Shown in pieces: positions 10,896-23,576 of a stretch of 64,000 nt of DNA (the first letter of the stretch is position 1; each line of letters opens with the position of its first letter). The notes beneath the pieces were generated by a model. It did not search any database and was not told the origin of the DNA. It worked only from the letters and a program-made list of their open reading frames with translations. A program made the position numbers and the translations under genes. This DNA is from Trichosporon coremiiforme (taxonomy: Eukaryota; Basidiomycota; Tremellomycetes; Trichosporonales; Trichosporonaceae), in contig BCJJ01000001.1 in assembly GCA_039545355.1 (NCBI GenBank), positions 370,570 to 434,569 on the forward strand, given 5' to 3'.

Positions 10896-11453
10896 TGTAT
10901 GTATCATATTGTTCCATCACTGCTTACTGTATGGGTATGAACCGCGCCTCTGTTGTTGTGTTCAAAGCGCCCTGACATCGCTCCGAAGAGTTTTGGAAGG
11001 AGACCATACGCCGTCTCTTCCGTCTCTGTGCACCGGTGCTTCGGTCCGAGCATCCGCAGTCGTGCTCACCCCGTTTAGATAGCAACCAGAGATCAGAGAT
11101 AAGCGTATCTGATGTAGACTAGCTGCGTTATCTCAAAGATACGTAGGCCCATCCCGCCCGTTCCGTCTCCGAGGCATGCAGCCATGCCTGACGATCCATC
11201 GTTCACAAAATCAGTAGAACGAGTAGAACGCCACAACGAGACACAGCGGGCAACTTGCCCTAACTCTGCCGGACAAGCCGGGTCGGGTTTAACGATGCAT
11301 GTGGGCCCACCCTGTTCCCAAGTTCGCACCTGATGCACAGCGCCCAAGACCAGCTGATCTCCCAAGAAGCCGCATGCGCTCACGGGCGAGTTTTGGCATT
11401 CCTGGATCCTGGAACTTGCCGGGAGATACCGAGTCGATCCTTTTTGCGTCTAG
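10896..11453. other. Intergenic, left border of a truncated transporter
   Basis: No gene is recognisable. The missing first three to four helices of the transporter starting at 11454 should lie here but no MFS-like peptide is found in any frame, so the homology break falls close to 11450. Confidence 0.5.
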
Positions 11454-12673
11454 CGTGCCCTGATCGGTGTCGCCGAGTCGTCGTCATACCCCGGAACTGT
11501 TACTTTGCTGAGTGAGTGTGGCTGCCGGAGTAGGCTGACGGCAAAGTGGCGTGGTATACGCCTCTGGAAATGGCCAAGCGTATCGGTTTCTACCATTCGT
11601 GCCAGGCCGTCGGTTCGATGCTGTCCGGTGCGCTGCAGACCGCGATCCACGAGAGCCTCGAGGGCAAGCACGGCATTGCGGGCTGGCAATGGACGTTCAT
11701 CATCAACTGCGTCATGACGATCTGCCTGGCTTTGATCGGCCCGCTCATGATCCCCGACTTCCCTGAGAAGCCGAACCCGCTCGCATTCTGGCTCACGGCG
11801 GAGGACAAGCAGATCGCGCAGATGCGTCTCGAGCGCTTCCGCCGTGTCGACATCAACCCGATCAACGCGAAGGCCTTCTGGCGCACCGTCAAGAATCCCG
11901 CGCTGTACATGATCATCTACATCTATGTCGGCATGCTCATCGGCGTCTCGGGCATCAACTACTTCCAGCTCTGGCTCAAGAGCCTCAAGAACCCTGACGG
12001 AACGCCTGTTTGGGGCATCTCGCAGCTGAACGCTATCCCCATGGGCGGATACGCCATGCAGATGGCAGGTATCTGGGCCATCGCACTGGCAAGTGACTAC
12101 TTCAAGACGCGTTGGGTCGTCCTCATCGTCATCTGTCTTATCGGCATTCCCAGCTGCATCATCATGACAGTTTGGAACGTCCCCATCGGTGCCAAGTACT
12201 ATGCCTGTGAGTGATCGTTGGTTTCTCGGCTGACGCCAGACTTCATTCTTTACATCTGTCAGTCGCACGGCCCGCCTCTTTGGGCTTGGGTGTCCGACAT
12301 GCTCCCGATCGACGCGGAGCAGCGAGCTCTCACGATCTCCTTCGCGATCATGATGTACTACGCGATCAACAGTTGGTCGAACGTTCTCATCTTCCCAGCG
12401 AGTCAGGCCCCGCACTACAAGCATGGCTGGCCGGTGTGTCTCGCGCTCTGGATCACGAGTATCATGGTCATCTGCGCGCTGCGCTTGTACGACCTCAAGG
12501 TCGTCCGGCCGCGTAACCACAGACAGGTGCAGCAGGCGATGGAGGACGAGGGTGTGTTCGTCGACTCGACTCGCAAGCTGGACGAGGAGGAGGACGCGGT
12601 CCGAAAATATGGCAGCGGGAGTGGAAGCGGAACGCAAGCTGTGGAGGAGGCCGGTGTGCCCGTTCTGAAGTGA
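11454..12673 (+). pseudogene. 5'-truncated MFS anion:cation symporter (allantoate/pantothenate permease type)
   Basis: Segments 11454-11511, 11547-12206 and 12240-12673 join in frame to about 383 residues. It starts abruptly at RALIGVAESSSYPGTVTLLM, the motif around helix 4 of ACS-family permeases. It continues with AWYTPLEMAKRIGFYHSCQA, the central loop, and the C-terminal six helices to a normal hydrophilic tail. Full-length members have about 480-520 residues, so roughly the first 120-170 residues and the start codon are absent, with an in-frame TAG at 11451. Downstream splicing and coding quality look intact, so the truncation may be recent. Alternatively, a first exon could lie unrecognised upstream. 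Confidence 0.65.
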
Positions 12674-13123
12674 GATGAAGGGTTGGAGTTAATGGTAGCT
12701 TCCAGGGGTGCAAAGCTCGTTCTTCTTGGCTGCATTGCAAATGCACATCTGTCAAAAGCAGCTCGGCGGTGCTTGATCGAGATGTTGGATCTGGCCAGAC
12801 ATTCCGTCACCTCGCTTGCGAAAGTGGGGATCCCACCGACACCCGCATATCTCGGTCTGGCCAGTTACCGATCAGATATCGCGATCCACAGACGTCCCTT
12901 CCACATTCCATGCGTTCTCCTGCTTGATGACTACTTCGAAGGTCGCGTTGAGCGTCTGATGCGATGTGCGGATAAACTATTCCTTCCTGCGCCTGGTCAT
13001 GGGCACCAGGTCACGCGTCCGGCCTCGGTCCCGGCGATCCCCGAGCCCACCAACGCCGATGGCCGAGCGACGGTTACCACGCTATATCTACTATCTAGTA
13101 TCCGAGCAATCAGCATCGGCAAC
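12674..13123. other. Intergenic between transporter remnant and unknown gene
   Basis: An open frame continues upstream of 13124, but its peptide has no recognisable character. It is taken as the 5' flank of the gene at 13124. No RNA or repeat was seen. Confidence 0.4.
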
Positions 13124-13714
13124 ATGATTACAGCACGCACTGCAGCCCTTGGTGCTGCCGCCGCGTCGGCCATCCCCCTAATCGACGTCATCCGGTTGAA
13201 GAAGACCTACCCCCTCCGGGATGGGCCGAAGGATGCGCCATGGCCCAAATGTGTCGGGCATCCGAACGAGGTTGCGACGCACGTCCGCATCCCAAGTGAC
13301 GTCAACGCGCGCGAGGCGTTCGTGAACGCCTTCTACGAGAACTGGACCCTGCGCTTCCTCGGCGACCTCTGCAAACGCTTCCATCTCGAGCCCGCACCCC
13401 TGCCTGGTTACGCGAGCCAGGCTACCGCGACGCTCCCCGCCTCATACGGACATGGCATGTGGCCCGTCCTCGCGCGCACACCCGATGGCACCATGGTCTG
13501 GTGGCAGGCTGACAAGCCGGGCAAAGGCGGCGCGCAGCTCCTCACCGCCAAGCGGGGACAGGGAGACGTTGTCGAAATAGCGTTCGGTGGCGCTGAGACA
13601 CCCGACCTCACTGTCGACGCTGTCGGACGAGCGATGGAGAGGGTACACTTTGTGTACATGCAGTATCTGATTGACAGAGCAAAGAGGCGGTTAACGAAGG
13701 AGTACAAGCAGTAG
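13124..13714 (+). CDS. Unknown 196-residue protein
   Basis: A single uninterrupted exon from ATG 13124 to TAG 13714. The first 24 residues are Ala-rich and hydrophobic (TAALGAAAASAIPLIDVI), a possible signal anchor or N-terminal helix. The rest is a compact mixed sequence with conserved-looking aromatic clusters (AFVNAFYENWTLRFLGDL, GHGMWPV, MVWWQADKPG) and a basic C-terminal helix (YLIDRAKRRLTKEYKQ). Composition and codon use are those of a real gene. I do not recognise the family. The upstream frame has no stop until 12680, so an earlier ATG is possible; 13124 is chosen because the protein character starts there. Confidence 0.6.
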   Translation: MITARTAALGAAAASAIPLIDVIRLKKTYPLRDGPKDAPWPKCVGHPNEVATHVRIPSDVNAREAFVNAFYENWTLRFLGDLCKRFHLEPAPLPGYASQATATLPASYGHGMWPVLARTPDGTMVWWQADKPGKGGAQLLTAKRGQGDVVEIAFGGAETPDLTVDAVGRAMERVHFVYMQYLIDRAKRRLTKEYKQ

Positions 13715-14724
13715 AAATGGCATATGTATATGGTGATGAAGGTGTCACTGAAACTACGCTGTACACTGACAACTACCTAGCCTCCGTGCTCATGTCGTGC
13801 AGGCAAATGGTTGCTGCGTCCCGTGGAGGTACGGTATAGATCATCAACCCCTCCCAGTCGTACGGTGTCAACGTGCCGTTTCGCCATCAGCTACCAACAG
13901 CCCCTCCGTAGCATAGTGGCTCGCACGCAATCCACCCCCCTCCCCCCCCCAACAGTCTCGCTCCTACAGCTTCATACAACCGCGCGAGCTCGCCCTTCTT
14001 CTGTCCTCTTGATTTCACCCGGGATATCTTCCGTGAGGAGAGGCTCTCCTCGCCAATTGTGCCAGGAGGGGCTTCGCAGAGTTTGATCCGTGCGATCTCC
14101 AGGTATCTCCCCAGCTTGACCTCGCTGCTTCGCCCCACTGTCGCTCCGGCGACCGCTACCATCTCGTGACGGAGAGCAAGATCCTGCCACAACACGAACA
14201 CTGTGGCAAAGTCTCATTGGAAGACGGCGACGCCGCTGCAGGCCATGAACCGGCGCAAAGCTACAGAGGTATGCGTTCATGGGTCTTCTCGGCTTCAGCC
14301 CCACCAATCTGACTGAGCCTGCGGGAGGAAGGGCAAATAATTGAATGATGATTCCAACTGCCACGCGNGGGGGGGGGGGGGGAGCGCAGTTGGAAATCAC
14401 ATGATTTCTCGCCTGCCACTCCGGTACTCGGCCCCTCGCTCCAGTGCTCAGCCCATCTTGGCGACACCTTCTCCTGTAGATATCACATTCTCGGTGTCCC
14501 CAACACCATCCAACAGTCTGCAGCTAGTCTCATTGTTCTCTAACTGCCTGTAGATATATAAGTGGCCATCTGGCCATCCTATGCAACCACATTCTCTGTT
14601 GATCAGTTCAAGTCTAGCCACCCTACGAGCAGCATCGTTGCTTGGGCCCCGGGCGGTCTAGATTTCAACAGAGGGCAAACTGGGTGGCGTTACTTAGCGC
14701 ATGCTAGCCAAGAGCCATCAGATG
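13715..14724. other. Gene-free stretch with an ambiguous base in a poly-G run
   Basis: About 1 kb without a recognisable gene. The only ambiguous base of the window lies at 14368, followed by about 14 G residues, a likely sequencing or assembly weak point. Short C runs lie near 13935-13950. Confidence 0.5.
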
Positions 14725-14806
14725 GAGGATGTGGCTCAGCGGTAGAAGCGGCGGATTGCAATTTGCAACCATCCGTAGGTCCCCGGTTCGATCCCGGGCA
14801 TTCTCT
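14725..14806 (+). tRNA. tRNA-Cys (anticodon GCA) with a 9-nt intron
   Basis: A full cloverleaf can be drawn. The acceptor stem 14725-14731 pairs with 14799-14805 (one G-T). The anticodon stem 14751-14755 pairs with 14772-14776. The T stem is CCCGG/CCGGG with a TTCGATC loop, and the variable loop is 5 nt. The anticodon loop reads TTGCAA then a 9-nt insertion (14762-14770) before the last loop base, the canonical intron site after position 37. The discriminator base is T, the identity base of tRNA-Cys. The D stem has one C-A mismatch. An alternative anticodon TGC in the insertion would not give a proper loop. Confidence 0.9.
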
Positions 14807-16161
14807 CGTTTTTGGATGCGCGCGATACATGCATGGTACCGTGCGATTCCCTTTTGCTCGCGGAGCGAAGTATCTGAGAGTGGCAGGACCAGGGGGCATA
14901 GTGACGCACACGGTGACTTGTGTGGATTGTCTGATTGTCTGAATTGTCTGACGTTATTCCGAGTATTACACGATCGGCACAACCCCTCGCTTAGATTGCT
15001 CCAGCGCTCAAGAGTTTCGATTAACCGCGCCTAAACGCTGTTGCAACTGTTATCGGAGCGCCGGTTCAGGCTACAATGCTGCCGGGCTCCCACGGATCCT
15101 CCGGGCCCTCCGTCAACCGACCACCAGGTCAGGAGGCAACGTGACGTAGCCGCCATGCGCAATGCGGGGATGCTCCGTCCCTCCAAGCCTCCATCAGCAC
15201 GCACACCCTGCGCGACCCCCTGCATAGTAGCCGTACTAACCGCACCAACCGCTGTGCGCACCGAGTGTGCTAGGCGAGTGGGCCGGGTCAACCACCCGAG
15301 CGCCCAGCGCCAGGTTGCGCAAGGATGCATAGCCAGCGGCTATGGTTCGCTGGCTCGGGCTCACCGATCAAGGGTTGTGGTCGCGGGTGCACCCGGTTCT
15401 CGCGCGCCGGAAGTTAGCACGCCAGACAACAGCGTACCAACGTACCGGCCAGCCGGAACTCGAGCTTCCATGTTGCATTATCCGTGTCCGCAATGAAGGC
15501 CACAGGGCCCGGTCAAGTCTGGGTACGTAGGAGACTGGCTGCCTGTCCGCGTGCCCATCCATTCAGCCGCGATCAGGCAGCCAGCGAGCACCCAAGCAGG
15601 CACGGCACGGCAGCACGGCAGCAGTTCTAGTACTTACTAGTTATCAACTCAGGCACTTACCCGAGGTCGCCATATTCCGATCATCGCCGATGCCTGCCGC
15701 TGCCCCGCACTCTACCATTCGACCACTCCGCACCCCCGGAGCACTGCCGCCCACCGCCCGCGGTGCACCGCCGGCCCGTACGCCAGCGGCGTCCTCCCTC
15801 ATGCACCCCCCGGCATCCCCGGTTATGCCACCCCCTTCCTAATCGACCCGAGCGGTCTGTCGATGAAGTCACTGGGTAGTCAATCCGAACGCCATCGGGA
15901 CCCCAGACGCCGCGTTCCGGGGCAGATTGCACTCATGTCGAGCGAAGACGTACCGGTCAATCGCGACCTCTGCGGCCCAGCTCGAGTTCGTCTCGGCAAC
16001 CCTTTGCGTTGTCGTCGCAAGCCCTGTACTCGCCGACGTCCCGTCTGCCTCTCTGCACGTTCGATAAGCCAGTGTGCCCTCCTGTAACATCTAAACCTGC
16101 TGCATTTTAAGTTTTCGTGGACTAACTACAACCTAGGAGGGGGCGCGTCGGGGTCCGCGAT
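14807..16161. other. Gene-poor region between tRNA-Cys and GAPDH
   Basis: No confident gene. A 50-codon Pro/Ala-rich ORF (15690-15842) and several short frames are present but show no family features. Short direct repeats (GGCACGGCA, GCAGCACGGCA) lie at about 15598-15625. Confidence 0.45.
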
Positions 16162-17481
<1,320 letters not shown>

Positions 17482-17575
17482 GTTTGCTAGTTAGGAGATG
17501 GGGTAGGGAGGAGAAGAGAGTGAGAGTGATGGAGAAAGAGGAAGAGAGGAAGCGGAATGGGGTGCTTATAAATGA
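17482..17575 (-). promoter_or_regulatory. GAPDH core promoter (TATA box and CT-rich leader)
   Basis: On the minus strand a TTTATAAG element lies at about 17573-17565, 85-90 bp upstream of the ATG. It is followed by a pyrimidine-rich run (CTTCCTCTCTTCC-like, 17552-17495). This pairing is typical of strong fungal glycolytic promoters. Confidence 0.7.
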
Positions 17576-19335
17576 TCCGAGGCGGCAGGGGAAGGCTAGG
17601 TGGTGTGAACTGGGGGCTAGGATTAAGCCGGAGGGATCGAGGGGCAGGCGGAAGAAGTGACCGGAGTGGATGGATACTGGGCGGGGAGTGCGTGCGGGCG
17701 TGCGGGTGTGCAATGCCACGCTCCCAGTGTGTGTCCTACAGTGTCCCATGGTCCTACCGGCACCCGTCGCGTCATAACCAGAAGGTGGACGCAGGTAGGC
17801 ATGCCAGGCACCTATCGGGTCTTTGCCTCGCCTCTGACGTTGTGCCCTCACCGCCTGGGACTTTTTGCGCACTGTGGACCCTCCGCTCACCCCTCCCCCA
17901 CAGACGACCGCGCGACCGCCCAATTGGTCTGTCGCTGCGCCCCTTTCCTGACTATTGACGTGGCTTTTTCTCTCCAATGCCATTGCCGCCGGCTCCCCAC
18001 ACGCCGCGGCACAGACGACGCCGCACCCTACGCCTTGTGTTATCTACACACCGCAATCCCCTCGGACTGGCTGTCGAATCACTTCCATCTGAACTCCCAT
18101 TCCTCTCTCCCTGCCCTAGACCAGCACCTCAGGTGTGCTGTCCATGACCGAGCAACACTGATAGTGCGGACGGATCGATCGATCCGATCCGCTTTGCGAG
18201 TCAGTCAGATCTTTGATGTGTAAGTCATGGGCGGAGGTCTGTGTGCTGCGTCGTCAGACATGACCAGGCGCGGCGTCCAGTGCCGGTCGTGTACCGCAGT
18301 CAGTACCTCGTCATTCTTTGCATTCCTTGAAACAGGTAGTGACGTCTTCGTCTGCAGGGCCCGCCTTTCGACGTAGTCCACCCAGCCTGACAAATAATTT
18401 CTGAAAACTGTTTCGCACCAAGTTCGCCGACTCCACGCTTACGGGCCTAAATCTGCGCCTAACCAGCCCTCTCGCGTGCGGCGACTGTGTACAGGCCTAT
18501 CTGTCCTCGTTCGTTGGATAAGGCCGGCTGGTATGGGTGGTGTGGCTTGGCTGGGCGACGTTCGGTGGGCCAGAGGACTCTCCCACCGGCCTATCGCACC
18601 CACGCCCTAAACAGAATCAGTCAGGGGCGGACATTCAGAATGCGAGCGCGCCTTAAGGGAGGCCATTCAGGTTTGGAGTGTGCACACAATGCGTTGAAGA
18701 CTGCGTTGCGTCGCCGGACTTGGCCATGGAATTTCCTGCTGTTCTAATTGTGTTCCTGCGAACAGGCTTGACATGTGGGTGCTGATCGAAGGATCGCTGA
18801 TGCGCGCACAGATGGTGGAGGTGCCGGTGCTGGTTCCTGGGTTCCGTTGCGGTGCGGTCAGCCTTGCCGGACCCTTCAATGTTACCACCCTAGACAGACC
18901 AGCCCTAAACCAGCCCTTACCCACAGGAATCTGGCGCTAACAACATTGAAATCGCTCAGTAACAGCCAAGGCCAGAAGCCCAGCGTGGCAACAAACAGGA
19001 CGTTCCAAGACCCCGTAATGCTGATCCCCTAACGCCAGACGCCTAGAGCCAATGGTCTGAATTCAGAGGGTATTCACTAGCTCGCAGGCTACTGGAGCTC
19101 TTCTCAATGAGTAAACATGGGCGCTAAATGTTGAGGCTGAGGCTTGCGAAGGCTTGGCCAGTCGACTGCACATCTTGGCCGTGGCCGCGAAAGCTTTCGC
19201 ACACTCGTGTATGGCGTGTATCGCGAGCGAGATACGAGATTAGACAAGGCATACGTTTTGGTTCTTGACATCGCTTCACTACTCACTGACCACGGACGAT
19301 TCACGCACCGCCGAGGAGGACAGCAGTCGGCCGCG
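17576..19335. other. Long intergenic region between GAPDH and a membrane-protein gene
   Basis: About 1.76 kb with only short, unconvincing frames. It must hold the distal GAPDH promoter and the promoter of the gene at 19336. A GATC-rich palindromic patch (GGATCGATCGATCCGATCC) lies at about 18173-18191. Confidence 0.5.
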
Positions 19336-21009
19336 ATGAAGTTGCTGCGAAGAGCCATCTGTGCGCCGCACTCGTCAGGAGAACAGGTGAGTTATAACGT
19401 TGTTGTGAGCCTCGCATGGTGTCGCCCTTCCTCTCCTGTTACCTAGTGTCACGCCAGACAGTCCGTGCTGACCCTCCGCAGTTCCCTACGACGTTCGATG
19501 CGGACGGCAATGTGTGCCCGTCGCTGACAGAGAATGATAAAATTACAGTTGGCGTAGGAATGGCGGTCTGTAAGTGTCATGAGAGTCTCAGCGGTTGAGT
19601 GGCAGGCTGCGGTGGCTGACATAAGGCTCGTTGATTCTGATCGTAATCGCCGCCATCTGGGGTATCAACTATACGCGTGAGAAGCTTGCCAAGGAGAAGG
19701 ACGAGTCCTCGGCCCGTGCGTCCCTGCAGCCCATGGTCCGTCTGGAACGCAAGAGCTACCTGTCGCCTCCGGGGTCGCAACCTTCCTCGCAGCCACCGTC
19801 GCAACCGTCCTCGTCCAGCAGTCACTCGGATCACGCGCACTATTCGATAGTGGAGGACTACAGCAGCTCCGAGCGCACCCGCCCTGAGCAGTTCGTGCCC
19901 CCTCGCCAGCCATCGGCAATCACGACGTTCGAGGGGTCCAAGCAGTTTGTGTCACCCGCGTCGACGGTGATCAGTGCTCCGCCGCCACGGTCGTCGTCGT
20001 ACTCGCGCCTTGACCAGATGCCGGGCCAGCAGTCCCTGTCCCAGGCCAGCATGCAGGCCATGGGCTCTCCCGGCTCTCCCGGCTCTCCCGGACGGCAACC
20101 GATCAAGAACACCCCGCTTCGTGTCAACACAGCCAGAGACCAGCGATCAGTCTCACCAACGTACGAACAGCAGAACCAGCAACACCGCTGCTCGACTTCG
20201 CCTCTGGGACCCGGCGTGCCGCTGCCTGTGTCTGCGAGTGCTCCGTCGCTGCACGCCTTCTCCCCTGCCTTGCCCATAGGCAGCTATCAGCCCATGTCTC
20301 CCTCCGGCCCTGTGCACGCGGCCCACATGGTTCCTCCCGGTCCGTCCGCGATCGCTGCCCCCGTCCATGCGGTCGCCCCCTCGACGCGAGTTAACCCGAT
20401 TGTCGGCGTGAGCCCCCCAGCTACTCCCCGGCTGCGCCGGCGAGGGCGCCCAGTTTCGGCCAGGTCTCAAACAGTGCCGGTCATGCCGGACCTCCCAGCT
20501 CTGCTGGGCACGAAATGGCTGCGCCAGCTGCCCAGACAGTCGGGCTGGCAGTGTCAGGCCCAGCGATCCCCGCCATGCTCGCGCAGGGCCCTGCGCGTTC
20601 GACGTCGCTTGACCACCGCGCCGGGCCCGCGACGCCCATCTCGCCCATGATCCAGACCCCGTCGGGGGCCATGCAGTTCCCGTTCTCGGCGCTCAGCCCA
20701 AACCCTTCGCCTAAGCTGGCGTTCTCGCCCCTCGCCTCCGAGTCCCACGAGATGGAGGAGTACTTCGACGCTCTGTCTGTCGACCAGATCATCCGCGACG
20801 CACCCCAGGTCCAGAACGTCGAGCCACAGTATGCCCCCGACGTGCAGGGCCTCACCGCCAGCGTTCACGGGTACATCTCTCCGATTCCAAGCCCGAGCCC
20901 GGAGCGTCCGGAACGCCTCCCGTATCTTAGTGGCTTGAGTGGAAGTCCGGAGCGCCTGCCGTATCTCAGCCCCGAGGGCGGCAGCCCCACCCGCAACTCG
21001 CAGCAATGA
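19336..21009 (+). CDS. Single-pass membrane protein with long Ser/Pro-rich tail
   Basis: Exons 19336-19386, 19482-19569, 19626-20407 and 20464-21009 give 488 residues. Order: a short N-terminal segment with three Cys (residues 1-45), one strong transmembrane helix (VGMAVCSLILIVIAAIWGI, about 44-64), a charged stop-transfer stretch (REKLAKEKDE), then about 410 disordered residues rich in Ser, Pro and Gln. The tail has repeats (GSPGSPGSPG; two ERLPYLS units near the C-terminus). The last intron (56 bp, GTGAGC to CCAG) is inferred because the frame changes there; its branch site is weak. If it is not spliced the protein ends near 20650. The layout fits a cell-surface sensor or polarity protein, but no family was recognised. 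Confidence 0.65.
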
Positions 21010-21214
21010 TGAGTGGCGCCCATAGAGAAGGCAGAGCCAATCGTTGACCAGTTGTGAGCTGTGAGCGAGAGATACCCGAGCTGGTGTTTGTAATATATGG
21101 CCGTCTGCGAACGGCCACATTTGGACATTGTTTGATTTCATGACATGCAAAAATGGTGTAATACACTGCGTCTCTATCTGTCTCGCGCTGACATTGATCA
21201 CGGGAAAGCTACGT

Positions 21215-23576
21215 CTATGGCTGGGATAAGGCGTTCTGCGATTGAAGCTGGTAGAACAGGTCTTCAGCCGTCTGGTCTCGCGGCCCGAGCTGCGGGAGAT
21301 TGTTCACTCGCAGAACGTAATTGACGAGCATGGCCATCTGCTCCTTCGTGATCGACGTCGCTTCTGGCGCAATATCTGTGATGGTCAGCCACTAGTTCTT
21401 CGGTAAGTTATGAGGGCCCACACACCTCTCTTGATGGGGGAGAGGAATTCGTCGCGGAGCAGTTGCGGGATTGTCATTCGTCGCTCCTTGTCGTACTCGA
21501 GGCAACTGCGCATAGCCGCAACCGCCGACGGCGGGACCGTGACAGGGGGATGGGGTGGGGACTTCGAGCTGGCGCGCGGCGAGCTCGTGGACGGGAATTC
21601 GATGCGGTGCGATGGGTCGGCGATGACGTTCATCTTGGCCAACGGGCCGCCGGGGATGTGCTGGAACGGCGGTACCCCGTAGATCATTTGGTACAGGATG
21701 CAACCGAGTGACCACACATCGGAAGGATAGGAGAGTTTGAGGACCTTCTGGTTATTCATGCGCTGGATCGCCTCCGGAGACATGTAGTTGACGGTTCCAA
21801 TCTGTTGGTCGCGCTGAATGTTTACCGTATCGTTCGCGATGGCCTTGGCGATGCCAAAGTCGATGATCTTCAGACGTCCCTTGACGAGCACGAAGTTGGC
21901 CGGCTTCAGATCGGTGTGAACCACGTTCTCCGCGTGAACAGCCTGAACAGCCTCTAACATCTGCTCCCAGTACATGCCGACGAAGTTCATGTTCAGCGGC
22001 TTCCCCCGTTGCTCGTCCAACAGAACTGCGAAGTCGATTTCTCCGCACTCCATTACCATCATCAACATCTTCGGTCGATTGTTCTGGGAGAAGGTGATCT
22101 GGTGATCGATCAGCTGAATGATTCGGTCATGCCCTCGCAATCTTCTCAAAAGCTCGATCTCGTTCGTGTAGCTCTGATATGTTTCAGGGTCCGCCCGATC
22201 CAGCGCCACCCGCTTGAGAGCATAGACGATCCGTTTCGTTGGGCAGAGAACTGAGTACACCTTCGAAGAGCCTCCCTTGCCAAGCACGCCCAAGCGTTCG
22301 AAGGGTACCCCGTTGACCTGGCATTAGCGCAACGTCTGCGACAACTGACTCACTAGGAAAGACCGCTTCGGAATAGCCTGTGGAGGTGCAGGGTTCTGGA
22401 CCTTAGCAGGTTCCTGATGAGATTGTGTCCACTGTTGCTGTGGAAGTTGCGGTGACTGGTTACTCGGATGCTGCGAGTGCAGTTGCTCCTGGGCGCGGAC
22501 CGAAGAGATTGCAGGAGCTGGTCGGGATGCCCGGAGCGGTCGCATGTCTCCGGTATGGCCATTGGCGTGGGTCGACGGTATAGGGTGAGCCCACGGCTCC
22601 GGATCGTCTACTTTTCGCTTTGCGGTGTCTGCATTAGAGTGAGAGGCCAGCCAATTGTCCCTGCCGGTGTCCGTCAGAGGAGGAGGGGAGGCACGAGTTG
22701 ATCTGGATCGCGGTGGTGAACGCGGCGCCTGAGCAGGCCGCATTGCGGAATCGTGATCGTGGCCACGGTGCGGCGGCGACGTGTCCCGTTGATCTTCAGG
22801 AGCCGATGCAGGAGCAACATGCGAAGGTTGCTCTTCTTGTGCATCTGATGTCAGCCTTATCAGAACGTTGCTCTCACCTGAAATCGGACTCATAGGCGTA
22901 TTCGGACAGTCTTCACGACCGTCCTCCTCTGGATCCTCATCGTCGGGCATAGAAACGACTCGCCGTGCGGGGCCTCCAAACCGAGAAAGTCGCGATTCAG
23001 ACGCTAAAGAAGCCCCCATCGTGCGTTGCGCGAGTCCTGGTGTCGTATAACTCATGCTAGGCTTGGTCCGACCCTCATCTCCAGCTTCCTGGTGTCGTGG
23101 AGGCTGGGGTTAGTGCTGGCATACAGGAAAGCGAGAGACGGACATACCGAATGTCCTGAGCCATTCCCAGACAAGAGAGGCTCTGATACAACCCGGGAGC
23201 TACGTGATCGCGACCCGAACGATGTTTCTTCTTCGTCTTCATGCGCAGCTCGCCGTCCGAGCGTCGATCGTAACTCATCGGGAGGTGTTGGGAGCGTAGT
23301 TGCCGCGGAACGAGCGCTTGTTTCCGACCGTGGAAAGGCTTTGTTACTTCCAACAGAAGATGCCAGGCTTGTGTTTGCGCTCTGCTGCAGGGACAAGACT
23401 CTTCCGTTAATCGGAGGTGTAGCGAACGCTTCGAAGGACTTCTCTTTCTCTTGGCTTTTCTTCAGCCCCCAATCGAAGTGAAAGTCGGGAATCTCGACCG
23501 AGTTGTCATCGTCATCCCATTGAACGTCAATGGAGTGGTTCCTTGTCTTCGGCGGTGTTGTTGGAGAGCCTGTCAT
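21215..23576 (-). CDS. MPS1: Mps1/TTK dual-specificity spindle checkpoint kinase
   Basis: Exons 23576-23148, 23103-22354, 22317-21426 and 21375-21215 give 743 residues. The first 390 residues are disordered and Ser/Pro-rich. The kinase domain starts with VNGVPFERLGVLGKGGSSKV (about 394-413). It has the ALKRV lysine, HTDLKPANF catalytic loop, DFG, a T/S-rich activation loop ending in GTVNYMSPEA, and VWSLGCILYQM. The HTD (not HRD) loop and the short C-terminal extension after the domain fit the Mps1 family. Mps1 acts at kinetochores in checkpoint signalling and in spindle pole duplication. Introns are 36-50 bp. Its 3' end faces the membrane-protein gene. Confidence 0.93.

Noticed and set aside
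11450..12637. 395-residue ORF antisense to the transporter.
   Set aside because: A GC-driven shadow of the real sense frames; the sense strand gives clear permease helices.
14369..14382. Poly-G tract as a G-quadruplex element.
   Set aside because: It adjoins an N base, so the run length and even its existence may be an assembly artefact.
20400..20470. A one-base deletion in the C6 run of the membrane-protein gene, causing a frameshift.
   Set aside because: A 56-bp GT-AG intron (20408-20463) explains the same frame change with correct phase, so no indel is needed.
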